Source: Ectopseudomonas mendocina (GTDB taxonomy: Bacteria > Pseudomonadota > Gammaproteobacteria > Pseudomonadales > Pseudomonadaceae). From it: a stretch of 40,307 nt of DNA. A program made the translations under genes and the position numbers. This document shows positions 1-6,940 of this stretch, piece after piece (the first letter of the stretch is position 1; every line of letters begins with the position of its first letter). The notes under the pieces were generated by a model. It was not told the DNA's origin and did not search any database. It saw only the letters and a list, made by a program, of their open reading frames with translations. The stretch covers positions 1 through 40,307 of the forward strand of contig NZ_VRYE01000103.1 of NCBI RefSeq assembly GCF_008041835.1. The letters are read 5' to 3'.

Positions 1-1243
1 CGGGCCCAAGGTATTCGGCGGCTTGCTGAGTCTGTACGACGCCCTGGCCGGCAAGCGCAACCATCTATTCTACCCGCTGCAGCAGCTGCGCTACCTGGCG
101 CCGGGCATTCGCGAAAATGGCCTGCTCGGTGGCACGCGCTTCTTCGACGCAGTGACCGACGATGCCCGCCTGGTGCAGCGCGTGCTGGGCGAAGCGCGCG
201 CCGAAGGCGGCGAAGCGCTCAATGGCATGCGCGTGGTGGAGTTGTTGCGTGAGGCGGGGCAGGTGGTCGGTGTGATCGCCGAGGATGTGGAAACGGGCGA
301 GCAATACCGCCTGCGCAGCCGCGCCGTGGCGCAAGCGACCGGTGCCTGGGCCGATCGCCTGCGCCAGCCTGGCAATGGTCGCATCCGCCCGCTGCGCGGC
401 AGCCATCTGCTGCTGCCGAGCTGGCGCCTGCCAGTGGCGCATGCCTTCAGTTTCATGCACACGGCTGATGGCCGGCCGGTGTTCGTCTTCCCCTGGGAAG
501 GCGCAACGGTGATCGGCACCACCGATCTCGATCATGCTGACGAGCTCGATCATGAAGCCGCCATCAGCGTCGAGGAGCTCGATTACCTGCTGGCCGCCTG
601 TACTCAGCAGTTCCCGACTGCGCAGGTGAGCCGGGCCGACGTGCTGTCGACCTGGGCGGGCGTGCGCCCTGTGGTGAGCGATGGTGGCGGCGCTCTGAAA
701 CCCTCGGACGAGAAGCGCGAACATGCGCTGTGGATCTAGCCGGGCAGCGTGACGCTGGCCGGCGGCAAGCTGACCACCTTTCGTCTGCTGGCGCTGGAGG
801 TGCTGCGTGCCTGTGCCGGATTCGTCGGCAAGCCGGTGGATGATCAGGGCGGCGCGGTCTTCGCTTCCAGTAAGCCGACACCTATGCCGGCATTGAGCCC
901 GGCGCAGCAGCGTCGTCTGGCTGGGCGACATGGTCGTCAGTTGGGTGAGGTACTGCGCTTGGTCGACGAAGTTGGCGCTGATTGTGTCGCGGGCACTGAC
1001 ACCTTGTGGGCCGAACTGGCCTGGGCTGCCGAAGGCGAGCTGGTGTTGCACCTGGACGACCTGCTGCTGCGCCGCACGCGTCTGGGCCTGTTGCTGGCCG
1101 AAGGCGGCCGCGCAGAGCTGCCACGTATCCGCGCGCTGTGCCAACCACAGCTCGGCTGGAGCGATGCGCGCTGGCAGCAGGAAGAGACGGATTATCTGGC
1201 GCTGTGGCAGCGCTGTTACAGCCTGCCGGATGACAGCGAATGA
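1..1243 (+). pseudogene. GlpD-like FAD-dependent glycerol-3-phosphate dehydrogenase, 3' part, interrupted by an in-frame stop
   Basis: The 5' end lies outside the window; the frame is open from base 2. The family oxidises glycerol-3-phosphate to dihydroxyacetone phosphate at the inner membrane and passes electrons to quinone. Visible family features are the central FAD/substrate region (GSHLLLPSWRLP, FPWEGATVIGTTDLDH, TWAGVRPVV) and the C-terminal segment AGGKLTTFRLLALEVL followed by the DAO_C-type domain. The codon at 737-739 is TAG, yet translation in the same frame continues with full family similarity from 740 (PGSVTLAGGKLTTF) to the TGA ending at 1243. There is no frameshift, so one base change, for example GAG or CAG to TAG, explains it. 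Truncation would remove about the last 170 residues. It could be a true pseudogene, a strain-specific mutation or a base-call error. The FGGY kinase follows 202 bp downstream, consistent with a polyol/glycerol locus. Confidence 0.85.
737..739 (+). other. In-frame amber codon interrupting the GlpD-like gene
   Basis: Codons read CTG TGG ATC TAG CCG GGC AGC GTG ACG CTG GCC. Homologues carry an ordinary residue, often acidic, between LW and the conserved AGGKLTTF segment. The flanking reading frame is unchanged, so only this codon breaks the gene. Confidence 0.85.
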
Positions 1244-1254
1244 TGTGCGTAGGG

Positions 1255-1268
1255 TGCGCCGTGCGCAC
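1255..1268. repeat. Short GC-rich repeat with core GCGCCGTGCGCAC, copy 1
   Basis: The sequence TGCGCCGTGCGCAC follows the GlpD-like stop codon. Its 13-base core recurs at 11758-11770, also directly after a gene. From memory, sequences of this kind are common intergenic repeats in Pseudomonas. No function is visible. Confidence 0.5.
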
Positions 1269-1291
1269 CGGCAATCCGCTGCCACCCAGTT

Positions 1292-1354
1292 GTAGCCCGG
1301 ATGCAATCCGGGGATGAACGACGATGCAGCTCCCGGATTTCATATACGGGCTAC
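1292..1354. repeat. REP-like palindromic element, copy 1
   Basis: The left arm begins GTAGCCCGGATGCAATCCGGG and the right arm ends CCCGGATTTCATATACGGGCTAC, giving an imperfect inverted repeat about 63 bp long. Related elements lie at 3017-3075 and 40249-40307. All three are intergenic. Confidence 0.8.
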
Positions 1355-1384
1355 GTAGCTAGATTGCGGCAACTCCGATCAGCT

Positions 1385-1408
1385 CCCTCTCCCGCTTGCG
1401 GGAGAGGG
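1385..1408. repeat. CCCTCTCCCGC hairpin repeat
   Basis: A perfect 11-bp inverted repeat (CCCTCTCCCGC, loop TT, GCGGGAGAGGG) is followed by TTGGGGAGAGGGG. It ends 37 bases before the FGGY kinase start. From memory this is a widespread intergenic repeat in gamma-proteobacteria. It could fold in the kinase leader RNA. Confidence 0.65.
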
Positions 1409-1445
1409 TTGGGGAGAGGGGAGACGTAACAAAAAGGGCAAAACC

Positions 1446-3005
1446 TTGAGCGAACCAAGCTACCTGCTGAGCATCGACAACGGCACCCAGAGCGTGCGGG
1501 CGCTGCTGTTCGATACCAACGGCAACCTGCTCGCCAAAGGCAAGGTGGAGCTGGATCCGTATTTCTCCAGCCAGCCGGGCTGGGCCGAGCAGGACCCGGA
1601 ATATTACTGGGCCAGCGTCGGCGAAGCCTGCCGTCTGCTGTGGCAGCAGGTGGATATCGACCGCAGCCAGATCAAGGGCGTCGCCGTCACCACCCAGCGC
1701 GGCAGCATCATCCATGTCGACGAGCAGGGCGCGCCGCTGCGCCCGGCGATGCTCTGGCTCGACCAGCGCCGCGCCGAGGTGCAGGGGCGGATCAAGGGGC
1801 TGTGGGGCTGGTTGTTCAAACTGGCGCGTGCCGAGGAGGCGGTCGATCACTTCCGTGGTCAGGCCGAGGTCAACTGGGTTGCCCAGCATCAGCCGGACAT
1901 TGCGGCACGCACGCACAAGGTGCTGTTGCTCTCGGGTTTTCTCACCCAGCGCCTGTGTGGTCGCTTCGTCGATTCGGCCAGCAGTTGCGTGGCCTACCTG
2001 CCGTTCGATTACAAGCGCCTGCGCTGGGCTGCGCCCGGTGACTGGAAGTGGCAGGCGCTGCAGGTGCGCCGTGAGCAACTGCCCGAACTGTTCAAGCCCG
2101 GCGAGCGACTGGGCAGCATTACGGCCGAAGCCTGCCGCCATACCGGTATTCCCGAAGGCCTGCCGCTGATTGCCGCTGGCGCTGACAAGGCCTGCGAGGT
2201 GCTGGGTTCTGGCGCACTGCAGCCTGGCACGGCCTGTCTGTCCTACGGCACCACGGCGACCATCAACACCACGCGCAGCCGTTATCTGGAAACCATCCCG
2301 CTGATTCCGCCCTATCCGGCGGCGCTGCCGGATCACTTCAACACCGAGGTGATGATCTATCGCGGCTTCTGGATGGTCAGCTGGTTCAAGCGCGAGTTCG
2401 GCCTACGCGAGATGCAGCGTGCCGAGGCGCTGGGCGTGTCGCCCGAGGCGCTGTTCGACGAGCTGGTCAACGCCGTGCCGCCCGGCTCCATGGGCCTGAT
2501 GCTTCAGCCCTACTGGACGCCGGGCATCCGCGAGCCCGGCCTCGAGGCCAAGGGTTCGATCATCGGTTTTGGCGACGTGCATACCCGCGCGCATCTGTAC
2601 CGGGCGATTCTGGAGGGACTGGCCTACGCCCTGCGTCAGGGCAAGGAACGCATCGAAAAACGCTCCGGTACGCGCATCGAGCGCCTACGTGTTTCCGGTG
2701 GCGGGTCACAAAGCGATGCGGCAATGCAACTGACGGCCGATATCTTCGGTCTGCCGGCCGAGCGTCCGCACCTGTACGAGACCAGCGGCCTTGGCGCGGC
2801 GATCAACTGCGCAGTGGGCCTGGGCCTGCACGCCGATTACCCGAGCGCCATCGCCGCCATGACCCGTGTCGGCCAGGTGTTCCAGCCCAACCCGGAGGCC
2901 CAGCACGTTTACCAGCAGCTCTACGCGCAGGTCTATCAGCGCATGTACCGCCAGCTCAAGCCGCTGTACCAGCGCATTCGCAAGATCACCGGCTATCCGG
3001 CGTAG
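1446..3005 (+). CDS. FGGY-family carbohydrate (polyol) kinase
   Basis: Predicted cytoplasmic ATP-dependent kinase of 519 residues, the usual FGGY length. The N-terminal phosphate-binding segment SIDNGTQSVRALLFD is intact. The C-terminal domain carries the nucleotide-binding pattern RLRVSGGGSQSDAAMQLTADI and the signature region LYETSGLGAAINCAVGLG. The start is a TTG codon; AAGGG at 1434-1438 lies 7 bases upstream and no better-placed ATG is seen. The substrate cannot be read from the sequence: glycerol, xylulose and other polyols are all phosphorylated by this superfamily. Proximity to the GlpD-like gene suggests a glycerol- or polyol-related role. REP-like palindromes flank the gene on both sides. 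The product class is certain, the substrate is not. Confidence 0.9.
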   Translation: MSEPSYLLSIDNGTQSVRALLFDTNGNLLAKGKVELDPYFSSQPGWAEQDPEYYWASVGEACRLLWQQVDIDRSQIKGVAVTTQRGSIIHVDEQGAPLRPAMLWLDQRRAEVQGRIKGLWGWLFKLARAEEAVDHFRGQAEVNWVAQHQPDIAARTHKVLLLSGFLTQRLCGRFVDSASSCVAYLPFDYKRLRWAAPGDWKWQALQVRREQLPELFKPGERLGSITAEACRHTGIPEGLPLIAAGADKACEVLGSGALQPGTACLSYGTTATINTTRSRYLETIPLIPPYPAALPDHFNTEVMIYRGFWMVSWFKREFGLREMQRAEALGVSPEALFDELVNAVPPGSMGLMLQPYWTPGIREPGLEAKGSIIGFGDVHTRAHLYRAILEGLAYALRQGKERIEKRSGTRIERLRVSGGGSQSDAAMQLTADIFGLPAERPHLYETSGLGAAINCAVGLGLHADYPSAIAAMTRVGQVFQPNPEAQHVYQQLYAQVYQRMYRQLKPLYQRIRKITGYPA

Positions 3006-3016
3006 GGTGCCAATTT

Positions 3017-3075
3017 GTAGCCCGGATGAAATCCGGGGCAGCGTATCCAGCTTTCCCGGATTTCATCCGGGCTAC
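3017..3075. repeat. REP-like palindromic element, copy 2
   Basis: The 21-base arms are perfect inverted repeats: the left arm starts GTAGCCCGGATGAAATCCGG and the right arm ends TTTCATCCGGGCTAC, separated by about 17 bases. It begins 11 bases after the FGGY kinase stop codon and could also act as a 3'-end hairpin. Confidence 0.85.
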
Positions 3076-3125
3076 TTCATACAGAAACCAGTCGCTCTCC
3101 AGAGCGGAGGGCGATGGTGTGTGCG

Positions 3126-3824
3126 TCAGGCGACGTCTACCAGCACGATCTCGCTGTCTTCTGTTGCCTCGATACGGATCAGCGCTTCATCGGCAATGGC
3201 CACGCCATCACGTGCCTTGGCCGCCACGCCATTGACCGTGAAGGCGCCGGTGGCGCCCACCAGATAGGCCTTGCGACCGGGCTGCAGCGCATACTCGGCG
3301 CTTTGCCCAGCCTTGACCGTAGCGGCCACCAGGCGTGCATCGGTACGGATACGCAATGCATCGACATCCTCCTCGTAACCGCTGGCCAGGGTGACGAAAG
3401 CCCCGGCGCGATCCCCTTTGGGGAACGGTTTGGCGCCCCAGGACGGCGGCAGGCCGGCCTGGTTCGGCTGAATCCAGATCTGGAAGATCTTGGTGGTTGC
3501 GTCCTCCAGGTTGTACTCGCTGTGGGCGATGCCGGTGCCGGCGCTCATCACCTGCACATCGCCGGCCTCTGTACGGCCCTTGTTGCCCAGGTTGTCCTCA
3601 TGGCTGATGGCCCCTTCGCGAACATAGGTGATGATCTCCATGTCACGATGCGGGTGCGGCGGGAAGCCCGAATGTGGGGCGATCTCATCGTCGTTCCAGA
3701 CGCGCAGGCGGCCCCAGTTCATCCGCTTGGCGTCATGGTAGTCGGCGAAGGAAAAATGGTGGCGCGCGTTGAGCCAGCCGTGGTGGGCACTGCCGAGTTG
3801 TTCGAACGGACGTACATCGATCAT
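3126..3824 (-). CDS. Pirin family protein
   Basis: A 232-residue bicupin protein of the pirin family. The N-terminal cupin carries the metal-binding histidines in GFPPHPHRDMEIITYV and EGAISHEDN, and the conserved SAGTGIAHSEYN segment follows. Pirins bind Fe or a related metal; some act as quercetin dioxygenases and others modulate transcription or metabolic enzymes, so the role here is open. I chose the ATG at 3824 (MIDVRPFEQLG) over an upstream start at 3875 because AGGAGAA sits at the correct distance before it and the family begins here. The next gene is divergent, across an AT-rich spacer. Confidence 0.9.
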   Translation of the reverse strand: MIDVRPFEQLGSAHHGWLNARHHFSFADYHDAKRMNWGRLRVWNDDEIAPHSGFPPHPHRDMEIITYVREGAISHEDNLGNKGRTEAGDVQVMSAGTGIAHSEYNLEDATTKIFQIWIQPNQAGLPPSWGAKPFPKGDRAGAFVTLASGYEEDVDALRIRTDARLVAATVKAGQSAEYALQPGRKAYLVGATGAFTVNGVAAKARDGVAIADEALIRIEATEDSEIVLVDVA

Positions 3825-3889
3825 GGTCAATTCTCCTGTCGTGCAGGGGCTCAGTCCCGTGCAGCGTCGATGCACGCATGATTCATGTG

Positions 3890-3960
3890 ATCTGATCGAT
3901 TTAAAAGCGCAATATTTTTGAATTTAATATCTATTTATTTAATTAATTTTTGCGAGGGCC
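3890..3960. promoter_or_regulatory. AT-rich divergent intergenic tract between pirin and the lipid kinase
   Basis: Bases about 3898-3952 are almost only A and T (TTAAAAG, AATATTTTTGAATTTAATA, ATTTATTTAATTAATTTTT), in sharp contrast to the surrounding GC-rich sequence. The tract lies between two divergent genes. It probably holds their promoters and could be a target for MvaT/H-NS-type proteins. No exact promoter can be assigned. Confidence 0.45.
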
Positions 3961-4001
3961 ACGCACTAGGCTTTCGCGGGGTCGTTTCAAGGAGCACTGC
4001 A

Positions 4002-4919
4002 ATGCGCGAACGCAAAGCCTGGCTGATACTGCATGGCAAGCAGGCGCTGAACGCTGATGTGAGGGCCGCCGTGAACCGTCTGCGCGAGCACGGCTGGGAG
4101 CTGGCCGTGCGCTTGACCTGGGAGGGCGGTGATGCCGAACGGCTGGTGCATGAGGGGCTGGCAGCCGGTTATCCGACGCTGATCGCCGGCGGCGGCGATG
4201 GCACCCTGCGTGATGTGGTCGAGGCCATGGTCAAGGCCCGCAGCGACGCCAGCCTGGCACTGCTGCCGCTGGGGACGGCCAATGACTTTGCGCACGCGGC
4301 AGGTGTGCCGCTGACCCCGGCTGCCGCACTGGCATTGCTCGAGACGCAAGCGCAGGCGGTGGATATCGGCATGGCCGGCGAGCGTGCTTTCCTCAATATG
4401 GCGACGGGAGGTTTTGGTTCCAGCGTCACGGCCAATACGTCGGAAGACCTCAAGAAAGTCCTCGGTGGCGCCGCCTATCTGCTGACCGGGCTCAGCCGCT
4501 TTGCCGAAGTGCGCGCGGCAGCCGGTCATTTTCATGGGCCTGGCTTCGAGTGGCGGGGCGAATTTCTTGCCCTTGGCATTGGCAATGGCCGCCAGGCCGG
4601 CGGCGGGCATGTGCTGTGTCCGAATGCCGTCATCAATGATGGCCTGCTCGATGTCTGTATCGTGCCCGCCGCGCAGGATGTGGTGGGCACCTTGGGCACG
4701 CTGTTGTCTGGCGGTATGCTGGGTTTGCAGAGCGTGGCCATCACTGCACGGCTGCCCTGGCTGGAAGTCGAGGCGTTGGAGGGGCTGGATCTGAATCTCG
4801 ACGGCGAACCCATGGCAAGCACGCGCCTGCGTTTCTGCGCCGAGCCGGCTTGCTTGCGCCTGCATCTGCCGGCGCACTCGCCCTTGCTCGCTGGCCAGGG
4901 GCATGGGGCTGATGCATGA
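4002..4919 (+). CDS. YegS-like lipid kinase (diacylglycerol kinase catalytic domain)
   Basis: A cytoplasmic or membrane-associated lipid kinase of 305 residues. The DAGK catalytic motif GGGDGTLRDVVEAM is at about residues 63-76, followed by the family's LPLGTANDFAHAAG. The C-terminal beta-sandwich domain ends with LNLDGEPM, also typical. E. coli YegS phosphorylates phosphatidylglycerol in vitro; the physiological substrate is unsettled. I start the gene at the ATG at 4002 (MRERKAWLI) because CAAGGAG lies just upstream. An earlier in-frame start at 3918 would translate the AT-rich spacer. Confidence 0.9.
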   Translation: MRERKAWLILHGKQALNADVRAAVNRLREHGWELAVRLTWEGGDAERLVHEGLAAGYPTLIAGGGDGTLRDVVEAMVKARSDASLALLPLGTANDFAHAAGVPLTPAAALALLETQAQAVDIGMAGERAFLNMATGGFGSSVTANTSEDLKKVLGGAAYLLTGLSRFAEVRAAAGHFHGPGFEWRGEFLALGIGNGRQAGGGHVLCPNAVINDGLLDVCIVPAAQDVVGTLGTLLSGGMLGLQSVAITARLPWLEVEALEGLDLNLDGEPMASTRLRFCAEPACLRLHLPAHSPLLAGQGHGADA

Positions 4920-5069
4920 TGGCGCGATAGTGGCAGGCTTCAGTTTGCCCACCCTGTGCCGATAGAGCAGGCAGAACCAAGTCCGTCTGACGTTTTGCAA
5001 CACCGTACAACGAGCGCTGGCACTTCCTATAGATGGCCTAGACTCAATACATACACCCTGGAGTACATG

Positions 5070-6002
5070 ATGGCCAGCATCCTGGATTCAGTAGATCAAC
5101 GTACGCAACTGGTCGGCGAGAACCGCCTGGAAATTCTCATGTTCCGCCTGGTCGGCCGGCAGTTGTTCGCCATCAACGTGTTCAAGGTGCAGGAAGTGCT
5201 GCAGATGCCCAAGCTGACGCTGATGCCGCAGCGTCACCGCTTCGTCTGCGGTGTGGTCAACCTGCGTGGTCAGACCCTGCCAGTGATCGACCTGTCCCAG
5301 GCCATCGGCATGCGTCCGCTGGTACCGGATGAGCGCAGCACCATCATCGTCACCGAGTACAACCGCTCCGTGCAGGCCTTTCTGGTCGGCAGCGTCGACC
5401 GCATCCTCAACCTCAACTGGGAGTCGATCCAGCCACCCCCCGGTGGCGCCGGGCGTCAGCATTATCTGACCGCGATCACCAAGGTCGACGAGCAGATCGT
5501 CGAGGTCATCGATGTGGAAAAAGTCCTGGCCGAGATCGTGCCGATGAGCACCAAGGTCTCCGAGGAAAAACTCGCCGATCCGCTGATGGAGAAGGCGCGC
5601 GGCCGTGAAGTGCTGCTGGTGGACGACTCCAACGTGGCGCTGACTCAATTACGCGACACCCTCTCGCAACTGGGTATTCGCCCGCATATGGCCAGTGACG
5701 GCCTGAAGGCACTCAACCTGCTGAAAAGCTGGGCTGATACCGGCGAGGTGATGACCGACAAGCTGTTGATGATCTTCACCGATGCCGAAATGCCCGAGAT
5801 GGACGGTTATCGCCTGACCAGCGAGATTCGCAACGACCCGCGCCTCAAGGACCTCCACGTCGTCCTGCATACCTCGCTGTCGGGCAGCTTCAACGAGGCC
5901 ATGGTGAAGAAAGTCGGTTGCGACAACTTTCTCTCCAAGTTTCAGCCGGACAAGCTGGTTGACGTGGTGCGGCAGCGTCTGGCTCTGGACGAACCCAGCT
6001 AA
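5070..6002 (+). CDS. CheV-type chemotaxis coupling protein (CheW-like domain plus response-regulator receiver)
   Basis: A cytoplasmic signalling protein of 310 residues. Residues about 15-155 form a CheW-like domain (LEILMFRLVGRQLFAINVFKVQEV, VCGVVNLRGQTLPVIDL), which couples chemoreceptors to CheA. Residues about 175-305 form a receiver domain with the acidic pocket in LLVDDSNVA, the phospho-acceptor aspartate in IFTDAEMPEMDGYR and the conserved lysine in NFLSKF. Phosphorylation by CheA presumably tunes adaptation. Two adjacent ATG codons occur (5067 and 5070). I chose 5070 (MASILDSVDQRTQL) because CTGGAG is better spaced from it. No other chemotaxis gene is near, so this is an orphan copy. 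Confidence 0.9.
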   Translation: MASILDSVDQRTQLVGENRLEILMFRLVGRQLFAINVFKVQEVLQMPKLTLMPQRHRFVCGVVNLRGQTLPVIDLSQAIGMRPLVPDERSTIIVTEYNRSVQAFLVGSVDRILNLNWESIQPPPGGAGRQHYLTAITKVDEQIVEVIDVEKVLAEIVPMSTKVSEEKLADPLMEKARGREVLLVDDSNVALTQLRDTLSQLGIRPHMASDGLKALNLLKSWADTGEVMTDKLLMIFTDAEMPEMDGYRLTSEIRNDPRLKDLHVVLHTSLSGSFNEAMVKKVGCDNFLSKFQPDKLVDVVRQRLALDEPS

Positions 6003-6076
6003 CCCCATCATCCCGAGTGCTTGTGAGCATCACCATCAGCTCGTATAACGGCATTTTGCCGACAGGAAGCTGACCC

Positions 6077-6883
6077 ATGCCGAGTCTCTCGGGGCTGTAC
6101 CGTTATCCGCTCAAGTCTGGCCGTGGCGAGATTCTGCAGCGCAGCGCCGTCGATGGCCTCGGCCTGCAGGGCGACAGGCGCTGGATGTTGGTCGATGCCG
6201 ACAGTGGGCGCTTCATCACCCAGCGCCTGTTGCCGCAGATGAGCCAGTTGAGCGCGCTGTACGATGCGCGTGGTGGCCTGACGCTCAGCGCACCTGGCCG
6301 TGACGATTTGTCCGTGGCGCTGCCTGACCCCGAGCAAAACCTGCGTGGCGTCATCGTCTGGCGCGACACCCTGCGCGTGCCGGATGCCGGTGATGAAGCA
6401 GCTGAGTGGCTCAGTGCTCTGCTCGGCAAGCCCTGTCGTCTGGTGCAGGTGCCGGAAGGGCGTACCCGCCAGGTCGATACTGCCTATGCCCGGCCCGGTG
6501 ACCGCGTGGCCTTTGCCGATGGCTTCCCGTTGTTGCTGATCAGCCAGGCCTCGCTGGACGATCTGTCTCAGCGTGTGGGTCAGCCGCTGTCAATGCTGCG
6601 TTTCCGCCCCAATCTGGTCGTCACCGGCACCGAGCCCTATGCTGAAGACAACTGGCAGCGCATTCGCATCGGTGACGTGGAGTTCGAGGTGGCCAAAGGC
6701 TGCTCGCGCTGCATCCTCACCACCATCGACCCACAGACCGGCGAGCGCAACGCCGAGCGCGAGCCGTTGGCCACGCTCAAGACCTATCGTGAACGCGACG
6801 GTGACGTGTTCTTCGGACAGAACCTGTTGCCGCGCGGTGTCGGCGAGTTGCAGCTGGGCATGACGGTGGAAGTGCTGGAATAG
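6077..6883 (+). CDS. MOSC domain-containing protein, YcbX-like
   Basis: 268 residues with the MOSC N-terminal beta-barrel domain (LYRYPLKSGRGE, GLQGDRRWMLVD) and a MOSC domain containing the conserved cysteine in KGCSRCILTTIDP and the ERNAEREPLATLKTYR segment. MOSC proteins bind or transfer sulfur or molybdenum cofactor. E. coli YcbX is a molybdoenzyme that reduces N-hydroxylated bases, and that role may apply here. The ATG at 6077 is preceded by AGGAAG. A strong bidirectional hairpin terminator follows the gene. Confidence 0.85.
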   Translation: MPSLSGLYRYPLKSGRGEILQRSAVDGLGLQGDRRWMLVDADSGRFITQRLLPQMSQLSALYDARGGLTLSAPGRDDLSVALPDPEQNLRGVIVWRDTLRVPDAGDEAAEWLSALLGKPCRLVQVPEGRTRQVDTAYARPGDRVAFADGFPLLLISQASLDDLSQRVGQPLSMLRFRPNLVVTGTEPYAEDNWQRIRIGDVEFEVAKGCSRCILTTIDPQTGERNAEREPLATLKTYRERDGDVFFGQNLLPRGVGELQLGMTVEVLE

Positions 6884-6900
6884 CGGGGCGGATTTCATAG

Positions 6901-6940
6901 AAAGCCCCGATCAGACGCTGTCTGATCGGGGCTTTCGTTT
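6901..6940. terminator. Bidirectional intrinsic terminator between the MOSC gene and slt
   Basis: A perfect 16-bp stem (AAAGCCCCGATCAGAC at 6901-6916 and its complement at 6920-6935) with a 3-base loop is followed by CGTTTT. It separates two convergent genes. Confidence 0.9.

Noticed and set aside
749..1243. Separate 164-residue gene after the amber codon
   Set aside because: It is the in-frame continuation of the GlpD-like protein, lacks its own ribosome binding site and begins inside a conserved motif.
65..1306. 413-residue minus-strand open frame
   Set aside because: It is antisense to the GlpD-like gene, low-complexity in R, Q and A, has no ribosome binding site and resembles no family; the high GC explains the long shadow frame.
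1255..1420. Cluster of short repeats considered as a CRISPR array
   Set aside because: The units differ from one another, have no regular spacers and are REP-type palindromes.
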